DNA of 64,000 nucleotides, taken from positions 62,001 through 126,000 of the forward strand of contig JBAMJV010005509.1 in the NCBI GenBank assembly GCA_037951105.1. The letters run 5' to 3'. This DNA comes from Echinarachnius parma. Lineage: Eukaryota; Echinodermata; Echinoidea; Clypeasteroida; Echinarachniidae. Below, piece after piece: positions 27,601 to 33,628 of the stretch. A model generated the notes under the pieces. The model did no database searches. It was given only the letters and a program-made list of their open reading frames with translations, and was not told the origin of the DNA. Both the position numbers and the translations under genes were made by a program. Every line of letters starts with the position of its first letter. Within the stretch, counting starts at the first letter, position 1.

Positions 27601-30502
27601 GTTGCCTGATGCACCATTTCACCTGTACTGCCAGATCCACCTGTTATAAAAGTAAGACATCCTACATATTAACATCTCATTTATCAAACAGTGGAACCCC
27701 GTTATAGAGTGGTGAGGTGTGATGTCATCTATGACGTCATAAACACCTATTTTTAGAATTTTAAATTTGAACTTCATTTTCAGAAAGAGCATACAAAATA
27801 AAGTCTAAATACAGAAAAACAATGGAATATGCGAAGCATCGGCTGTGATATGCCCATCCGAATGATTTTTTTTTTCCAATAGGCAATCAGTGTTATACAG
27901 GGTGGCCCAGAAAGAACGCAACACCTACGATCGTTAATTTCATTAACATCATCGACCAAATGTCATTGGTTTTGGTTTCATAGGGTAGAACATTCTTTTT
28001 TTAACAAAATGATACCATGAGCATTGATTTTGGGTAAGGCGTTTGGATCCTAGGGCCATTTTTCTGAGGCAATGTCGTTTCCTAAATTTGCTACTTTTTC
28101 GTCTCCAGCGATCCTCGGAACACTGAGACATTCTCGCCCCACGGCCTGCCATAGAATTAGCTATACAGAAGTACCACATGACTGCTCTCCCTTTGATAAG
28201 GAAGACAATGCCTTTTCCCCACCAAGCACCGTTAATGACAATAAACCACCTTCTTCCCCCCCCCCCCCCCCCCCCCCCATCCATACCACTGTTGAACAGC
28301 GCGATGTTGCGTAATGGATTACCCCGTACGGGAGAGCAGTCATGCGGTTCTTCAGTACAGCTAATTATACGGCAGAAAAATTACCCTAGGATCAAAACGC
28401 CTTACCCCAAATCAATGATCGTGGTATAATTTTGTTGGAAAAAGAATGTTCTACCCAATGAAACAAAAACAATGACATTTGGTCGATGATGTTGATGAAA
28501 TTAACGATCGTAGGTGTTGCGTTCTTTCTGGGCCACCCTGTAGTGCACTGGTTCATAACTTTATGAACCAGTGCACTATAACACTGATTGCCCATTAAAG
28601 TAAAATTAATTTGGATGGGCATATCTCAGCCAATACTTAACATATTCAAGTAATTTTCGGTATTTAGACATTATTTTTCAGGCTCTTTATGAAAATGAAG
28701 TTCAAATTTGAAAATTATAACAAAATATTTGTATGACGTCATGGCTTCTGTACTCTATATCATGTATATATAACGAACTCTGATATCAAAAAAATCCTCT
28801 TATAACAAAACAATTCTACAGGTTTTATCTATTTAAATAATATTATTTCGTTGACCCTGACATAACTTGATACAACAAGTTAATTCACAAGGACCTGGTT
28901 ATAACAAGGTTCCACTCTATTACGGTATGGACCCAAGAGCGAGTGGTCATTATTTTAATTGGAAGCAGTTTATATTAATCCATGAGAATCAGTGGTATAG
29001 CGTGGCCGTTGCGATGAGCGATGTTAACAGATGAAATTAATGGGGAAACATTATTATGTATTCTTTAATTTGTTGTAAATTATTTTCCCCTTTTGTATTG
29101 TTTTTATTCAATTAATGGGGGTATGAGCCCCCATGCCCACTGTGGCTACGCCACTCATGATATTCCTTAAAACATTACCATCTTGGTCCTCCCATCTCCA
29201 GTCCCGACCACGGCACACATTGGCTCCAGAAAACAGCCCCTTCGGCTGCACCTGCTTGCTTCCAGATCTCGGCGGCATCAGTTTTCTGAATCACAATCAT
29301 AGAACTGTCGCGTTTATTTCTTCAACCGATTATGAAAGCAGGATCGTTGCCTAAAAGAGGCATACCGTTAATTGTTCACCTTTTTCATTTAGTTGTTTTC
29401 TTTCATTTCATATTTTACACTGCTGAAATGAGGTGTAACACACGTAACTTTACGTACTTATACTTACCTAATTTTAATTAACTTCTTTCATTACCAAATT
29501 TCCGGAAATGTCCATTTCTACTTCATAATCATAAATACAACGTGACATAATCCGATTGTATTATGCCTGTTTTCGTTGAGACTCTTTAAACATAATCAAC
29601 GCCATCATGTGAGTCGCATTTCGAAGGTTTATATTCCCGACACGTTTTCCCCAATTTTCCTGACAACCTTCATTTTCCCCCATATCTTACCCCACCGAAC
29701 TACGTGTCAGGATCCTGAGGAATGCATGTGAGGTGTCGTGCTTGTTGCCCATGTAGCATCTAGAACACAGGTCATAGTTGAAGCACAAGCTACACTTCCA
29801 GCGCAGTCCAGAGATGTCGTCCTCTTCACACTCATCGCACTGTACTCTTTCATGTTTCACTCCTGGAGAATAACATCAATATTTTGTTTTTATTTTGTTA
29901 TGTAAAAACATTTCAAACCTTAAACCATTAAAACATTTCTCGAATAATTGAGCTTAAATTGTCCAGAAGGCCCAGTACTTTTTGAAATAAAACAGAAAAT
30001 CAACATGGTAAAACGAAATTTAAGATTTTAGCATTTGAATATCACATTGCATAGTTTTATAAACCAAAGCAAGTTGTTTTGGTATTCTTGTTTTTTTGTA
30101 ATATTTTGTACAGCCTTAACAGATATTACCAGTTTGCTCAATAGCATGTTTTTTAAGTATTTGTTCATTGTTAGATGTTTTTGTAAAGGTTTGTCACTGA
30201 TCGCCATGAGTATATATTTATATTTATAGTAGCTGCGCTATATAAATGTTCATATTATTATTATTATTACCTGATGGTGCGTTGTCGTAGACCAGGAGGT
30301 CGTACTTGTCATCGAAGCCCACGCGGTAGTTAGCCCTGGCTCCCATGTCCCACAACACCTCCACTGTATTCTCCAGTACAGGGTTCGATACCCCTAGCGT
30401 ACCGATGGCGACCACGGTACCCACGTGATCCTCCCCACCGTCCTGGTCCTTCCAGTCCCAGTCAGGACCCCGCACCACTCTGGTTCCAACCTTCAGGGGC
30501 AT
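357..30502 (-). CDS. MIB2: Mind bomb 2-like E3 ubiquitin-protein ligase (spliced, 3' end outside window)
   Basis: Fourteen minus-strand exons (30502-30271, 29862-29691, 29285-29179, 27640-27449, 21824-21715, 16557-16450, 16140-16036, 15504-15351, 14988-14807, 14293-14145, 8651-8495, 2780-2626, 2214-2088, 608-357) join in phase without a stop into 734 codons. Domain order is MIB/HERC2 (about 5-70), ZZ zinc finger (about 80-130), MIB/HERC2 (about 150-235), mib-repeat region (about 236-390), linker and ankyrin repeats (about 455-734). Known Mind bomb proteins ubiquitinate Notch ligands such as Delta and promote their endocytosis; that role here is inferred from family. The N-terminus (YDLLVYDNAPSG) and the second MIB domain (YRVGHDGKVDVKC) resemble MIB2 more than MIB1, while some ankyrin segments (DTPLHDAI) look MIB1-like, so a lineage-specific MIB paralogue is possible. 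Vertebrate MIB2 is near 950-1000 residues, so the RING-bearing end should lie left of base 1. Introns are heavily loaded with transposons. Confidence 0.9.
869..1861. mobile_element. Mariner-like non-autonomous element with long inverted repeats
   Basis: Ends are inverted copies beginning ctccgcaaaaaaagaaac, flanked by TA on both sides, the target-site signature of Tc1/mariner. Homology between the arms runs inward for roughly 200 bp, for example around 'ggtctgttttcaaaaatag' at 1044 and its complement near 1665-1690. No transposase frame is present. It lies in the intron between exons 14 and 13. Confidence 0.8.
2088..2214 (-). CDS. MIB2: MIB2-like exon 13 (ankyrin repeat)
   Basis: Codons 608-650, including VDIRKDDGYTALHIAVQTNH, a close match in layout to the corresponding ankyrin repeat of MIB1 and MIB2. 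Acceptor cgtcag, donor gag|gtaca; starts in phase 2 and ends in phase 0, fitting both neighbours. Confidence 0.88.
2626..2780 (-). CDS. MIB2: MIB2-like exon 12 (ankyrin repeats)
   Basis: Codons 557-608: DKIGDTPLHDAIRKKHSEII then NKRGFNPLHYSALCDNP, two ankyrin helices pairs. Acceptor ctgaag in phase 0, donor ca|gtgagt in phase 2. Confidence 0.88.
3100..3924. repeat. Repeat family R1, copy 1, left part
   Basis: Resembles 37560-38600 and 44000-44760, including 'catgcactaagagtacaat' near 3740 and 'aacatgcatgttcaaattg' near 3845. It holds three copies of the GTARTGTCCGTRAC motif in reverse (3210-3223, 3399-3412, 3717-3730). The copy breaks near 3924 and resumes at 7876, so about 3.95 kb was inserted into it. 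Confidence 0.65.
4132..5095 (-). mobile_element. LINE fragment, C-terminal half of a reverse transcriptase
   Basis: Minus-strand reading gives a catalytic segment RSFIYADDLGIAT near 5065-5030, then PVYLGVTLDRTLSFKQHI near 4825-4770, and after a frameshift near 4690 a C-terminal part with NRLRIGMGRCKVNMKKWGY and a Cys/His cluster CDCGTSQTMQHLLQCP, ending with a stop at 4132. This is the usual end of Jockey/CR1-type non-LTR ORF2. It is 5'-truncated and frameshifted, hence inactive. Confidence 0.85.
5096..6345. other. Unclassified sequence inside the R1 interruption
   Basis: GC-richer than its surroundings between about 5750 and 6340. Short open stretches exist on the minus strand (6118-6309 and 6011-6193), but none matches a family I recognise. 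It may be the remains of a further mobile element. Confidence 0.3.
6350..6694. repeat. 29-bp minisatellite with an 87-bp higher-order period
   Basis: About twelve tandem units of the form taccccatacaactggggt plus agattccact. Three variants alternate in fixed order: ggggtag, gtggtag and gggttag. That order gives an 87-bp period repeated about three times. Each unit contains an imperfect palindrome around the centre atacaact. Confidence 0.92.
7122..7170 (-). promoter_or_regulatory. Candidate TATA-box promoter before a short broken frame
   Basis: On the minus strand a TATAAA box at 7166-7161 in a GC-rich setting is followed about 40 bases later by ATG at 7124. The frame (MSSDEIIEELELKR) meets a stop after 14 codons. 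It looks like the start of a decayed transposon gene. Family unknown. Confidence 0.3.
7171..7875. other. AT-rich filler in the R1 interruption
   Basis: No frame or inverted repeat recognised. A plus-strand copy of the gtaatgtccgtgac motif lies at 7857-7870, next to the point where R1 resumes. Confidence 0.3.
7876..8413. repeat. Repeat family R1, copy 1, right part
   Basis: Continues R1 from 'ctggacaaac' and matches 38603-39124 and 49592-50090, with the shared end 'gtaacatttttcgtggaatt'. The motif in reverse is at 8011-8024. A poly-T run (8170-8190) and an ggggggg run (8222-8228) differ from the other copies. Confidence 0.7.
8495..8651 (-). CDS. MIB2: MIB2-like exon 11 (ankyrin repeat)
   Basis: Codons 504-556: NKPKLIQYLMSKGADPN then SRSPLHMAASKNHVDCVKAL, classic ankyrin pattern. 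The acceptor is tatccccgag; the first base completes a Gln codon with exon 10. Donor cag|gtaaat. A LINE reverse-transcriptase remnant begins within about 100 bp of the acceptor. Confidence 0.88.
8735..10378 (+). mobile_element. CR1/Jockey-like LINE fragment (LINE-1)
   Basis: Reverse-transcriptase reading DILFYKLSHYGVRGKALEWF, SCGVPQGSILGPLLFILYIN and catalytic FVLFADDTNLFF run open to about 9243. After a deletion the frame resumes near 9250 as IPYLNYGILTWGNTHVTLLD. The 3' UTR ends near 10378 with 'aaactaaactgaaactgaa', a typical LINE tail. The element is 5'-truncated and inactive. It is opposite in direction to the host gene. Confidence 0.8.
10563..11190 (+). mobile_element. CR1/Jockey-like LINE fragment (LINE-2)
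   Basis: Frame from 10581 reads SNKLLGVTTDEDFKWKNHV and NSLIFPLLNYCNINWC, the post-catalytic part of the same reverse-transcriptase type as LINE-1, with stops after 10901. The end meets LINE-3 tail to tail near 11195. Confidence 0.75.
11195..12410 (-). mobile_element. CR1/Jockey-like LINE fragment (LINE-3), reverse orientation
   Basis: Begins at 11195 with a (TTTCAA)n run, the complement of a LINE tail. On the minus strand the frame near 12390-12300 reads FSKSIDSLPANIFFENTPIG, and after a shift near 12265-12140 GVTVDNNLSWRYHIDNICK. Both segments align with LINE-1, so it is the same family. A hairpin element at 11981-12122 is inserted in it. Confidence 0.75.
11981..12122. mobile_element. Hairpin element FB-B, copy 1
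   Basis: Near-perfect inverted repeat from taatattgactggc to its complement. The stem includes 'atatcagaaatattgcattc' and complement. The apex actcgtcttcgactcgt is at 12046-12062. The element has no coding capacity and interrupts LINE-3. Confidence 0.85.
12411..12775 (+). mobile_element. 3' end of a LINE in plus orientation
   Basis: Reads LNTFKFKLKDYYFVE, the usual end of CR1-like ORF2, and finishes in an A-rich (aaaat)n tail at 12740-12775. Confidence 0.55.
12940..13660. repeat. Foldback segment with 'cctatccgataggc' in its arms
   Basis: The arm at about 12950-13000 (gatggggctagcctatccga) is repeated inverted at about 13600-13655. Between them lie CA/GA-rich low-complexity runs (13255-13345). 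No gene is seen. Confidence 0.55.
13661..14140. repeat. Homopolymer G and C tracts
   Basis: A run of about 22 G ends at 13800. Runs of C lie at 13951-13968, 14042-14050 and 14089-14101. The context 'caaaggcgtacc' before the first G run recurs before a G run at 51006. Reading frames across these runs are artefacts. Confidence 0.7.
14145..14293 (-). CDS. MIB2: MIB2-like exon 10 (first ankyrin repeat)
   Basis: Codons 455-503: VTALHFACYYGNLEIVEILC then GANLNAKDEDGDTPIALATY, a clear ankyrin repeat. Acceptor ttcacag, donor ca|gtgag. Its first 38 bases are part of a tandem duplication extending into the upstream intron. Confidence 0.9.
14256..14644. repeat. Tandem duplication of about 194 bp across the exon 10 acceptor
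   Basis: Copies 14256-14449 and 14450-14644 differ by a single inserted base near 14509. Each contains the splice acceptor and the first 38 coding bases of exon 10. The distal copy (acceptor near 14488) leads into intron sequence, so it cannot make a full exon. A run of about 18 C follows at 14657-14674. Confidence 0.9.
14807..14988 (-). CDS. MIB2: MIB2-like exon 9 (linker before ankyrins)
   Basis: Codons 394-454. Contains LVIQLMKHLLDPLGLGVV and FLKAVEEGDVAKVKEALNK; the GDVAKV segment matches the entry into the ankyrin array of Mind bomb proteins. Acceptor gtgcag in phase 1, donor ctt|gtaag in phase 0. Confidence 0.85.
15351..15504 (-). CDS. MIB2: MIB2-like exon 8 (mib repeat, second half)
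   Basis: Codons 343-393: ALGKEGRVLLVDADGDVKV then GHFLTFNPDSLTLLEQDS. The ALG.GRV and TFNP pattern is that of the Mind bomb repeat. The acceptor tatcgcaaag has a weak pyrimidine tract; the donor is g|gtaggt. Confidence 0.85.
15505..16035. other. Intron with poly-C run and LINE-tail-like repeat
   Basis: Holds a run of about 17 C at 15699-15715 and 'catttaatttaatttattta' near 15785, which resembles an antisense LINE tail. Nothing else recognised. Confidence 0.4.
16036..16140 (-). CDS. MIB2: MIB2-like exon 7 (mib repeat, first half)
   Basis: Codons 308-342: LPTFKAGDTVKIISDLEKAK and QMNHGEWNSKMDK. The HGEW motif is diagnostic of the Mind bomb repeat. Acceptor acacag, donor aag|gtaga, both phase 0. 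Confidence 0.9.
16450..16557 (-). CDS. MIB2: MIB2-like exon 6 (mib repeat)
   Basis: Codons 272-307: YIGKVGTLERVLGTGDVKIK then DGKTFIFNHAAVTV, the second half of the first mib repeat. Acceptor tatcag, donor gtg|gtatga. Confidence 0.9.
17575..19670 (+). mobile_element. RTE-like LINE ORF2 remnant (endonuclease plus reverse transcriptase)
   Basis: Endonuclease traces come first: MTIIVAYAPTLPSSDEDIRK near 17830 and LIDYVITRQ near 18160. Reverse-transcriptase segments follow: KIKNGKSPGPDGIPGYIF near 18985, ETQCGFRPNRGTSDMIFAAR near 19275, LFDLTMAFDTNNREALWKLF near 19385, and TNGVKQGCVLATTLFGIY near 19557. Frame changes repeatedly and stops intervene, including a poly-A run at 18497. It is a dead copy truncated after the GVKQGCVL motif. 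Confidence 0.85.
20430..20845 (+). mobile_element. LINE 3' end
   Basis: Reads SLATFKRKCKDYLLNSQNF, a typical end of CR1-like ORF2, followed by a UTR and an imperfect tail 'cttgaaacttaaaacttg' at about 20819-20838. Confidence 0.6.
21715..21824 (-). CDS. MIB2: MIB2-like exon 5 (start of mib-repeat region)
   Basis: Codons 235-271: STVEVGDRVAVMLEKRIL then MQKNHGGWVDGMEK. The HGGW motif matches the mib repeat of MIB1 and MIB2. Acceptor acacag in phase 1, donor aag|gtaac in phase 0. Confidence 0.9.
22338..23846. mobile_element. Foldback element FB-E, copy 1
   Basis: Outer ends (aaagcccaatgcccactatg and its inverted near-match at 23818-23846) and numerous inner copies of gcgatc/gatcgc and 'tagtgggcac' fold on each other. 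Long frames here, such as 22519-22896 on the minus strand, follow the repeat and are not genes. A second member lies at 52370-52800. Confidence 0.7.
22870..23310. repeat. Array of TTCTTGATATCAAGAA palindromes
   Basis: More than ten imperfect copies of a 16-bp perfect palindrome, spaced about 22-30 bp apart, fill the centre of FB-E. Either strand can form many local hairpins or one long cruciform. Confidence 0.9.
24591..24773. mobile_element. Hairpin element FB-D, copy 1
   Basis: Inverted arms agatgttaactggtggtgga and its complement ending at 24773. The apex gagacgtagtcgaggga is at about 24679-24695. Confidence 0.75.
24977..25165. mobile_element. Hairpin element FB-D, copy 2
   Basis: Arms begin tgttgttaactggcggtgg and fold to the complement near 25165. 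The apex cccgagacgaagtcgaggg lies at 25063-25081, inside a larger palindrome 'aagtccc...gggactt'. Confidence 0.8.
25166..25936. other. Spacer between FB-D copies
   Basis: No gene recognised. A piece near 25700-25745 (tagtaaaatacgcgtcgtcg) recurs inverted near 26115-26165, so FB-D copies 2 and 3 may be parts of a larger foldback structure. Confidence 0.4.
25937..26109. mobile_element. Hairpin element FB-D, copy 3 (inverted)
   Basis: Same element in the opposite orientation, with the apex ccctcgactacgtctcggg at 26005-26023. A run of about 19 G replaces part of one arm at 25959-25977. Confidence 0.8.
26264..26826. mobile_element. Foldback MITE with 'ttaaagggcaatgaa' ends
   Basis: Left end ttaaagggcaatgaaccc and right end ggatttcattgtcctttaa are inverted. 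Homology continues inward, for example 'gaaaactacggctctttgaa' near 26363 with its complement near 26700. Non-coding. Confidence 0.7.
26851..27045. repeat. Short repeats of 'ctgtctatagtggcc'
   Basis: Four or five imperfect copies of a roughly 20-bp unit (gtggccacctgtctatag) between two copies of tttgactgta. Probably the end of an unclassified transposon. Confidence 0.55.
27449..27640 (-). CDS. MIB2: MIB2-like exon 4 (second MIB/HERC2 domain, main part)
   Basis: Codons 171-234: GSGSTGEMVHQATWANTLRS, AVAVRWNKGGAYEYRVGHDG and ANGSAYYKDHLPRF. The YRVGHDGKVDVKC stretch is MIB2-like. Acceptor ataacag in phase 1, donor g|gtaagg. Part of it is duplicated upstream of the start codon at 32592-32692. 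Confidence 0.92.
27707..28755. mobile_element. Foldback MITE FB-A, copy 1, with nested element
   Basis: Ends gagtggtgaggtgtgatgtc and atggcttctgtactc, flanked by tata on both sides. The arms fold around the centre 'ctggttcataactttatgaaccag'-type palindrome at 28548-28572. Without the nested element it is about 404 bp, as in the second copy at 40009-40408. The duplicated flank at 32755-32758 shows the empty site. Confidence 0.88.
27898..28540. mobile_element. Mariner-type MITE nested in FB-A
   Basis: Perfect inverted ends cagggtggcccagaaagaac, with TA duplicated at 27896-27897 and 28541-28542. Arms of about 200 bp flank a centre with a run of about 20 C at 28258-28277. The minus-strand frame 27949-28284 belongs to the element and is not a gene. 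Confidence 0.9.
28990..29156. mobile_element. Short hAT-like MITE
   Basis: Starts cagtggtatagcgtgg and ends ggctacgccact, the 'cagtggcgtagc' end type also seen at 59370 and 63254. Flanks catgagaat and catgatatt resemble a degenerate target duplication. It abuts exon 3. Confidence 0.55.
29179..29285 (-). CDS. MIB2: MIB2-like exon 3 (start of second MIB/HERC2 domain)
   Basis: Codons 135-170: KLMPPRSGSKQVQPKGLF then SGANVCRGRDWRWEDQDG. The RGRDW.WEDQDGG core is that of the MIB/HERC2 domain, split by the intron at its Gly-Gly. Acceptor ttcag, donor g|gtaatg. Confidence 0.9.
29286..29690. other. Intron without recognised features
   Basis: AT-rich intron between exons 3 and 2. No repeat or frame stands out. 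Confidence 0.4.
29691..29862 (-). CDS. MIB2: MIB2-like exon 2 (ZZ zinc finger)
   Basis: Codons 78-134. Zinc ligands follow the ZZ pattern: C-x2-C (QCDECEE), C-x2-C (WKCSLC), C-x2-C (YDLCSRCY) and two His (KHDTSH). In Mind bomb proteins this finger sits between the two MIB/HERC2 domains, as here. Acceptor ctccag in phase 1, donor gg|gtaaga in phase 2. Confidence 0.93.
30040..30270 (+). mobile_element. SINE or LINE 3' tail abutting exon 1
   Basis: Ends in 'tgcgctatataaatgttcat' and (ATT)n at 30259-30270, the same tail type as the SINE at 62890. The tail finishes exactly at the splice donor of exon 1 on the other strand. Confidence 0.6.
30271..30502 (-). CDS. MIB2: MIB2-like exon 1 (start codon, first MIB/HERC2 domain)
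   Basis: Codons 1-77. Begins MPLKVGTRVVRGPDWDWKDQ and continues EVLWDMGARANYRVGFDDKY. The RVVRGPDW.W..QDGG core is the family signature. The ATG at 30502-30500 is chosen because homology to MIB2 starts a few residues later. An upstream 'ttgttacag' at about 30515-30523 could be the acceptor of a 5' UTR exon. Donor g|gtaata lies in a transposon tail. Confidence 0.92.
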
Positions 30503-30573
30503 GGCAGATCACTACTGTAACAATACATGATTTGATAGAGAATTGAAAAATAATTACATCTACTTAAGAACCT

Positions 30574-30875
30574 GGGGGTGTTTCACAAAGATCCTAAGTT
30601 GAACTTAAATCTAAGTTGGACTTAGAAACTATAGAAAGCCATTAGTTTCCTTTAAATAATTTTGTACAAATTATTTTAAAAGGCATACAATTTTGATTCC
30701 CATCTATGATATTTTCTATTATCAAGGTAAGATCATGTTTTGATGTAAAGCTTATGAAAAGTTTAAAATACTTGCATTTTTGCATTTTGAATGTATTTTA
30801 TTCCAAGGCTTTCAATAATTTGTAAGTCCAACTTAAAGTTAAGTTCAACTTAGGATCTTTGTGAAACACCCCCTG
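30574..30875. mobile_element. MITE with 'gggggtgtttcacaaagatc' ends
   Basis: About 300 bp with inverted ends of at least 34 bp starting gggggtgtttcacaaagatc. Non-coding. It lies just upstream of the MIB2-like start codon, so it may fall within the promoter or first intron. Confidence 0.85.
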
Positions 30876-31005
30876 ATGGTCTTATTACGCATCCTGCAAT
30901 TTGTATTAGCATCATAAGTATGTTACTAGATTCATAGCGAGTCACATTTATATTACTCTGATGCAAATAATAATAAATATGAGTAAAGAGTAACTATCCA
31001 GCTTT

Positions 31006-32238
31006 AAAGGGGTAGTACAGTTTTGGTAAGGCTGAACTTTAGTAACCAAAACCTGCACAGTACATTACAAACTAATAGTTATAACTCCACTATGCTCGAA
31101 AGGTATACAAAATTACAAACGACTAAGTAAAAAGCCTGTTATCATTCAACAAGAGCCATTAAAACACAAGAGGGCGCTCTCTCAAAAGACATTGGTTTCA
31201 ACCGTTTTTCATACCAAATTATGCATGTGACGTTTTGTTGAAATGGTGATTAAATAGAAAGATCACCAACAACTATTTAAAGGTATGGTGAAATCCCGGC
31301 TTTGATTCAGGTTTATAGCTTTAAATATGTGCCTATATTGATATACCACACTCTTTTTTTTCAAAGAAATCCTGAAGTTGGGCAAGAAAGGTAAATTTCA
31401 TGCAACTTTTTTGCTTGTTTTCGCATCGGCGTTCCATACTGCTAAAAAAGTAATTTATAGCGGAGCGGGAATGTGCGCACGTGCAACCCGGATCATGACA
31501 TCACAAGCAGACCGCAACACGGAGTAATGTGCATGGTTTACATGCAGAGCCTATGATTTGCTTGTAAAACAAACTCGTTTTTGCTAAATGAGTTATAGCA
31601 GCTTGTAGCAGCACATCTGAGTGTAGATCGTCCATGATCGTCCATGATATAAACTTTAACAAATGTTTGCAAATATTGAAAAAAATCGAAATAATATCTC
31701 TCTGTCAACGTGAGTACTGCACTCAGCGTGTACGTCTATGACCGAGCTATACTGCGATTGCCTGCATGTGACGTCACAAAGATGACGTCATTTTTCTTCG
31801 CCCGGACTCAATTTTTTTTACGGGGATTACTAAAGTGAATTTAAATGTTGATTTTTTTATTTTACTGGGTTTTCCGACGCGGAAAATATGTTTTTATTAG
31901 TAATCTTCATGACAATCTACCTTAGATACAGTAAAACACAATTTTAAGGTAGTTTTCTTGTCAGCCAACCTTTAAAAACAGCTTTTTAATATTTGTGAAA
32001 AAGTGTTAGCATTTTTTTATTTTTTTTAAATCATCGAATAAATTGAGAACCCAAATTTATTACGATCTGATATATTTATTGATATTTCAGCCATTTCTGA
32101 ACAGATTTAGACCAAATAAAGTTTATTCTGCCATTAAAATTGCATGTTCTTTCAAAATTCGCCACTCAGTTTTTCATTACCTCACAAAAAATTGTGTTGT
32201 GCAGCGCCTTCTGTACCAAAACTGAACTACCCCATTAA
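31006..32238. mobile_element. FB-F element copy 1 with internal insertion
   Basis: Ends aaaggggtagtacagttttg and accaaaactgaactacccc are inverted. Other members lie at 32885-33168, 59718-59957 and 63491 to the edge. A further stretch at about 31280-31976, bounded by tttaaaggt and its complement, is absent from the edge copy and is probably a nested insertion. Confidence 0.75.
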
Positions 32239-32402
32239 TTTGATACCTTTCCTGAATCAGTAATGTCACGCATCGTTGATTTCTTTGTTGTTGAAGGTGA
32301 CAAGTGCAAAACCCACTTTTGGCAAGTTTTTGCTAATTGATGAAAGCTTGAAAGTAAAATTAGGGTGCCACACTATAAAGGGGTAGATCAGTTTTGTTAC
32401 CT

Positions 32403-32591
32403 TAGTTGGAGGAACACATTATGCCACAGGTGCGAGGAGTATTAAGACAGATACAAGACTGCGCCCAAGCCATCGCCTTGTCGGTAACAGAGATAGTTTT
32501 TAACCAATGATAGGGGAACTCTGCGGGGAAAGGATAATTGCAATCAATCATGAGATGGAATGACCACCGAGGTCCCTAAAACTGTCTGATG
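32403..32591. repeat. Unclassified repeat P, copy 1
   Basis: Matches 33440-33628 closely from 'gttggaggaacacattatgc' to 'aggtccctaaaactgt'. This copy carries a short deletion in the region of 32478 and others that break the frame. Family unknown. Confidence 0.7.
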
Positions 32592-32758
32592 CTCATAGGC
32601 CCCTCCCTTATCCCAGAGCACCGCCACGGCACTGCGGAGGGTGTTGGCCCAAGTCGCCTGACGCACCACTTCACCTGTACTGCCAGATCCACCTGTTATA
32701 AAAGTTAGACATCCTACATATTTACATCTCATTTATCAAACAGTGGAACCCCGTTATA
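32592..32758 (-). pseudogene. Partial duplicate of MIB2-like exon 4 with intron flank
   Basis: 167 bp matching 27540-27706 base for base in length, with scattered substitutions. It includes the acceptor and the first 33 codons (TGEVVRQATWANTLRSAV) but stops before the YRVGHDG part, so it cannot encode the domain. It lies 5' of the gene's start codon. Its flank retains the uninterrupted target of the FB-A insertion. Confidence 0.9.
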
Positions 32759-32762
32759 TCAT

Positions 32763-32880
32763 GTACACTCAGCAAAAAAAGAAAGTAAACACTTTTTCAA
32801 GTTCATATTTTTCATATAAGATTGTATAAAAAAAACACAATAAATCATATATCAAAATAAAGTATATTTAATTTTTTTTC
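32763..32880. mobile_element. Left end of a mariner-like element
   Basis: 'actcagcaaaaaaagaaagt' resembles the end of the element at 869 (ctccgcaaaaaaagaaac). The other end was not found. Confidence 0.4.
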
Positions 32881-32884
32881 AAGC

Positions 32885-33168
32885 TTGTTTTTTCAACAAA
32901 ATTGTTCAAAAGCGGTTTTGAAATATTTAGTTGTTGACGATCTCTCTATTTAATCATTATTTCAACAAAACATCACATGCATACTTTTGTATGAAAAATG
33001 GTTGAAACCAATAGCGCCCTATTATGTTTTAATGGCTCTTTCTGAATGATAACAGGCTTTTCAGACCTTTCGAGCATGGTGGAGTTATAACTATTAGTTT
33101 GTGATGTTACTGTGCAGGTTTTGGTTACTTAAGTTCAGCCTTACCAAAACTGTACTACCCCTTTAATG
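32885..33168. mobile_element. FB-F element copy 2, reverse and partial
   Basis: Reverse complement of 31006-31281, ending 'aaactgtactacccctttaa' at about 33148-33165. A stray piece of the other end (aaaggggtagatcagttttg) lies at 32378-32397. Confidence 0.7.
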
Positions 33169-33437
33169 AACATATCAAGTTGAACCATTTGTGTTAGTTT
33201 GCGAATTACTGAATTGTTAGCTGAATACATTCAATGATATCATGCATGATTGAGTATATTTTAATTAAAAATTAATATGCGCCGGCCTGCCATCCACGAT
33301 AATTCAATTCTGATGATCAGGTTTTTTATCAGGTTTTAAAAATGGTCAGTTTGGATTAGGAACTTTGAGGAGGGTCAAGTGATTGGGCCATTTTTCTTCG
33401 AAACGAATTAACATTAACTGGGAACATGCACCTTCAG

Positions 33438-33628
33438 ATACCTCAGTTGGAGGAACACATTATGCCACAGGTGCGAGGAGTATTAAGACAGATACAAGAC
33501 TGCGCCCAAGCCAGCATCGCCTTGTCGGAAACAGAGATAGTTTTTAACCAAGTGACAGGGGAACTCTGCGGGGAAAGGATTATTGCGATCAATCATGAGA
33601 TGGAATGACCACCGAGGTCCCTAAAACT
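33438..33628 (+). repeat. Unclassified repeat P, copy 2, open for 60 codons
   Basis: The more complete copy is open on the plus strand from 33426 to 33608 (QVRGVLRQIQDCAQASIALS). I do not recognise a family. A neighbouring segment 33760-33885 recurs inverted at 32235-32360. Confidence 0.45.

Noticed and set aside
27949..28284. 111-codon minus-strand frame with poly-Gly
   Set aside because: Inside the nested mariner-type MITE; poly-Gly comes from the C run.
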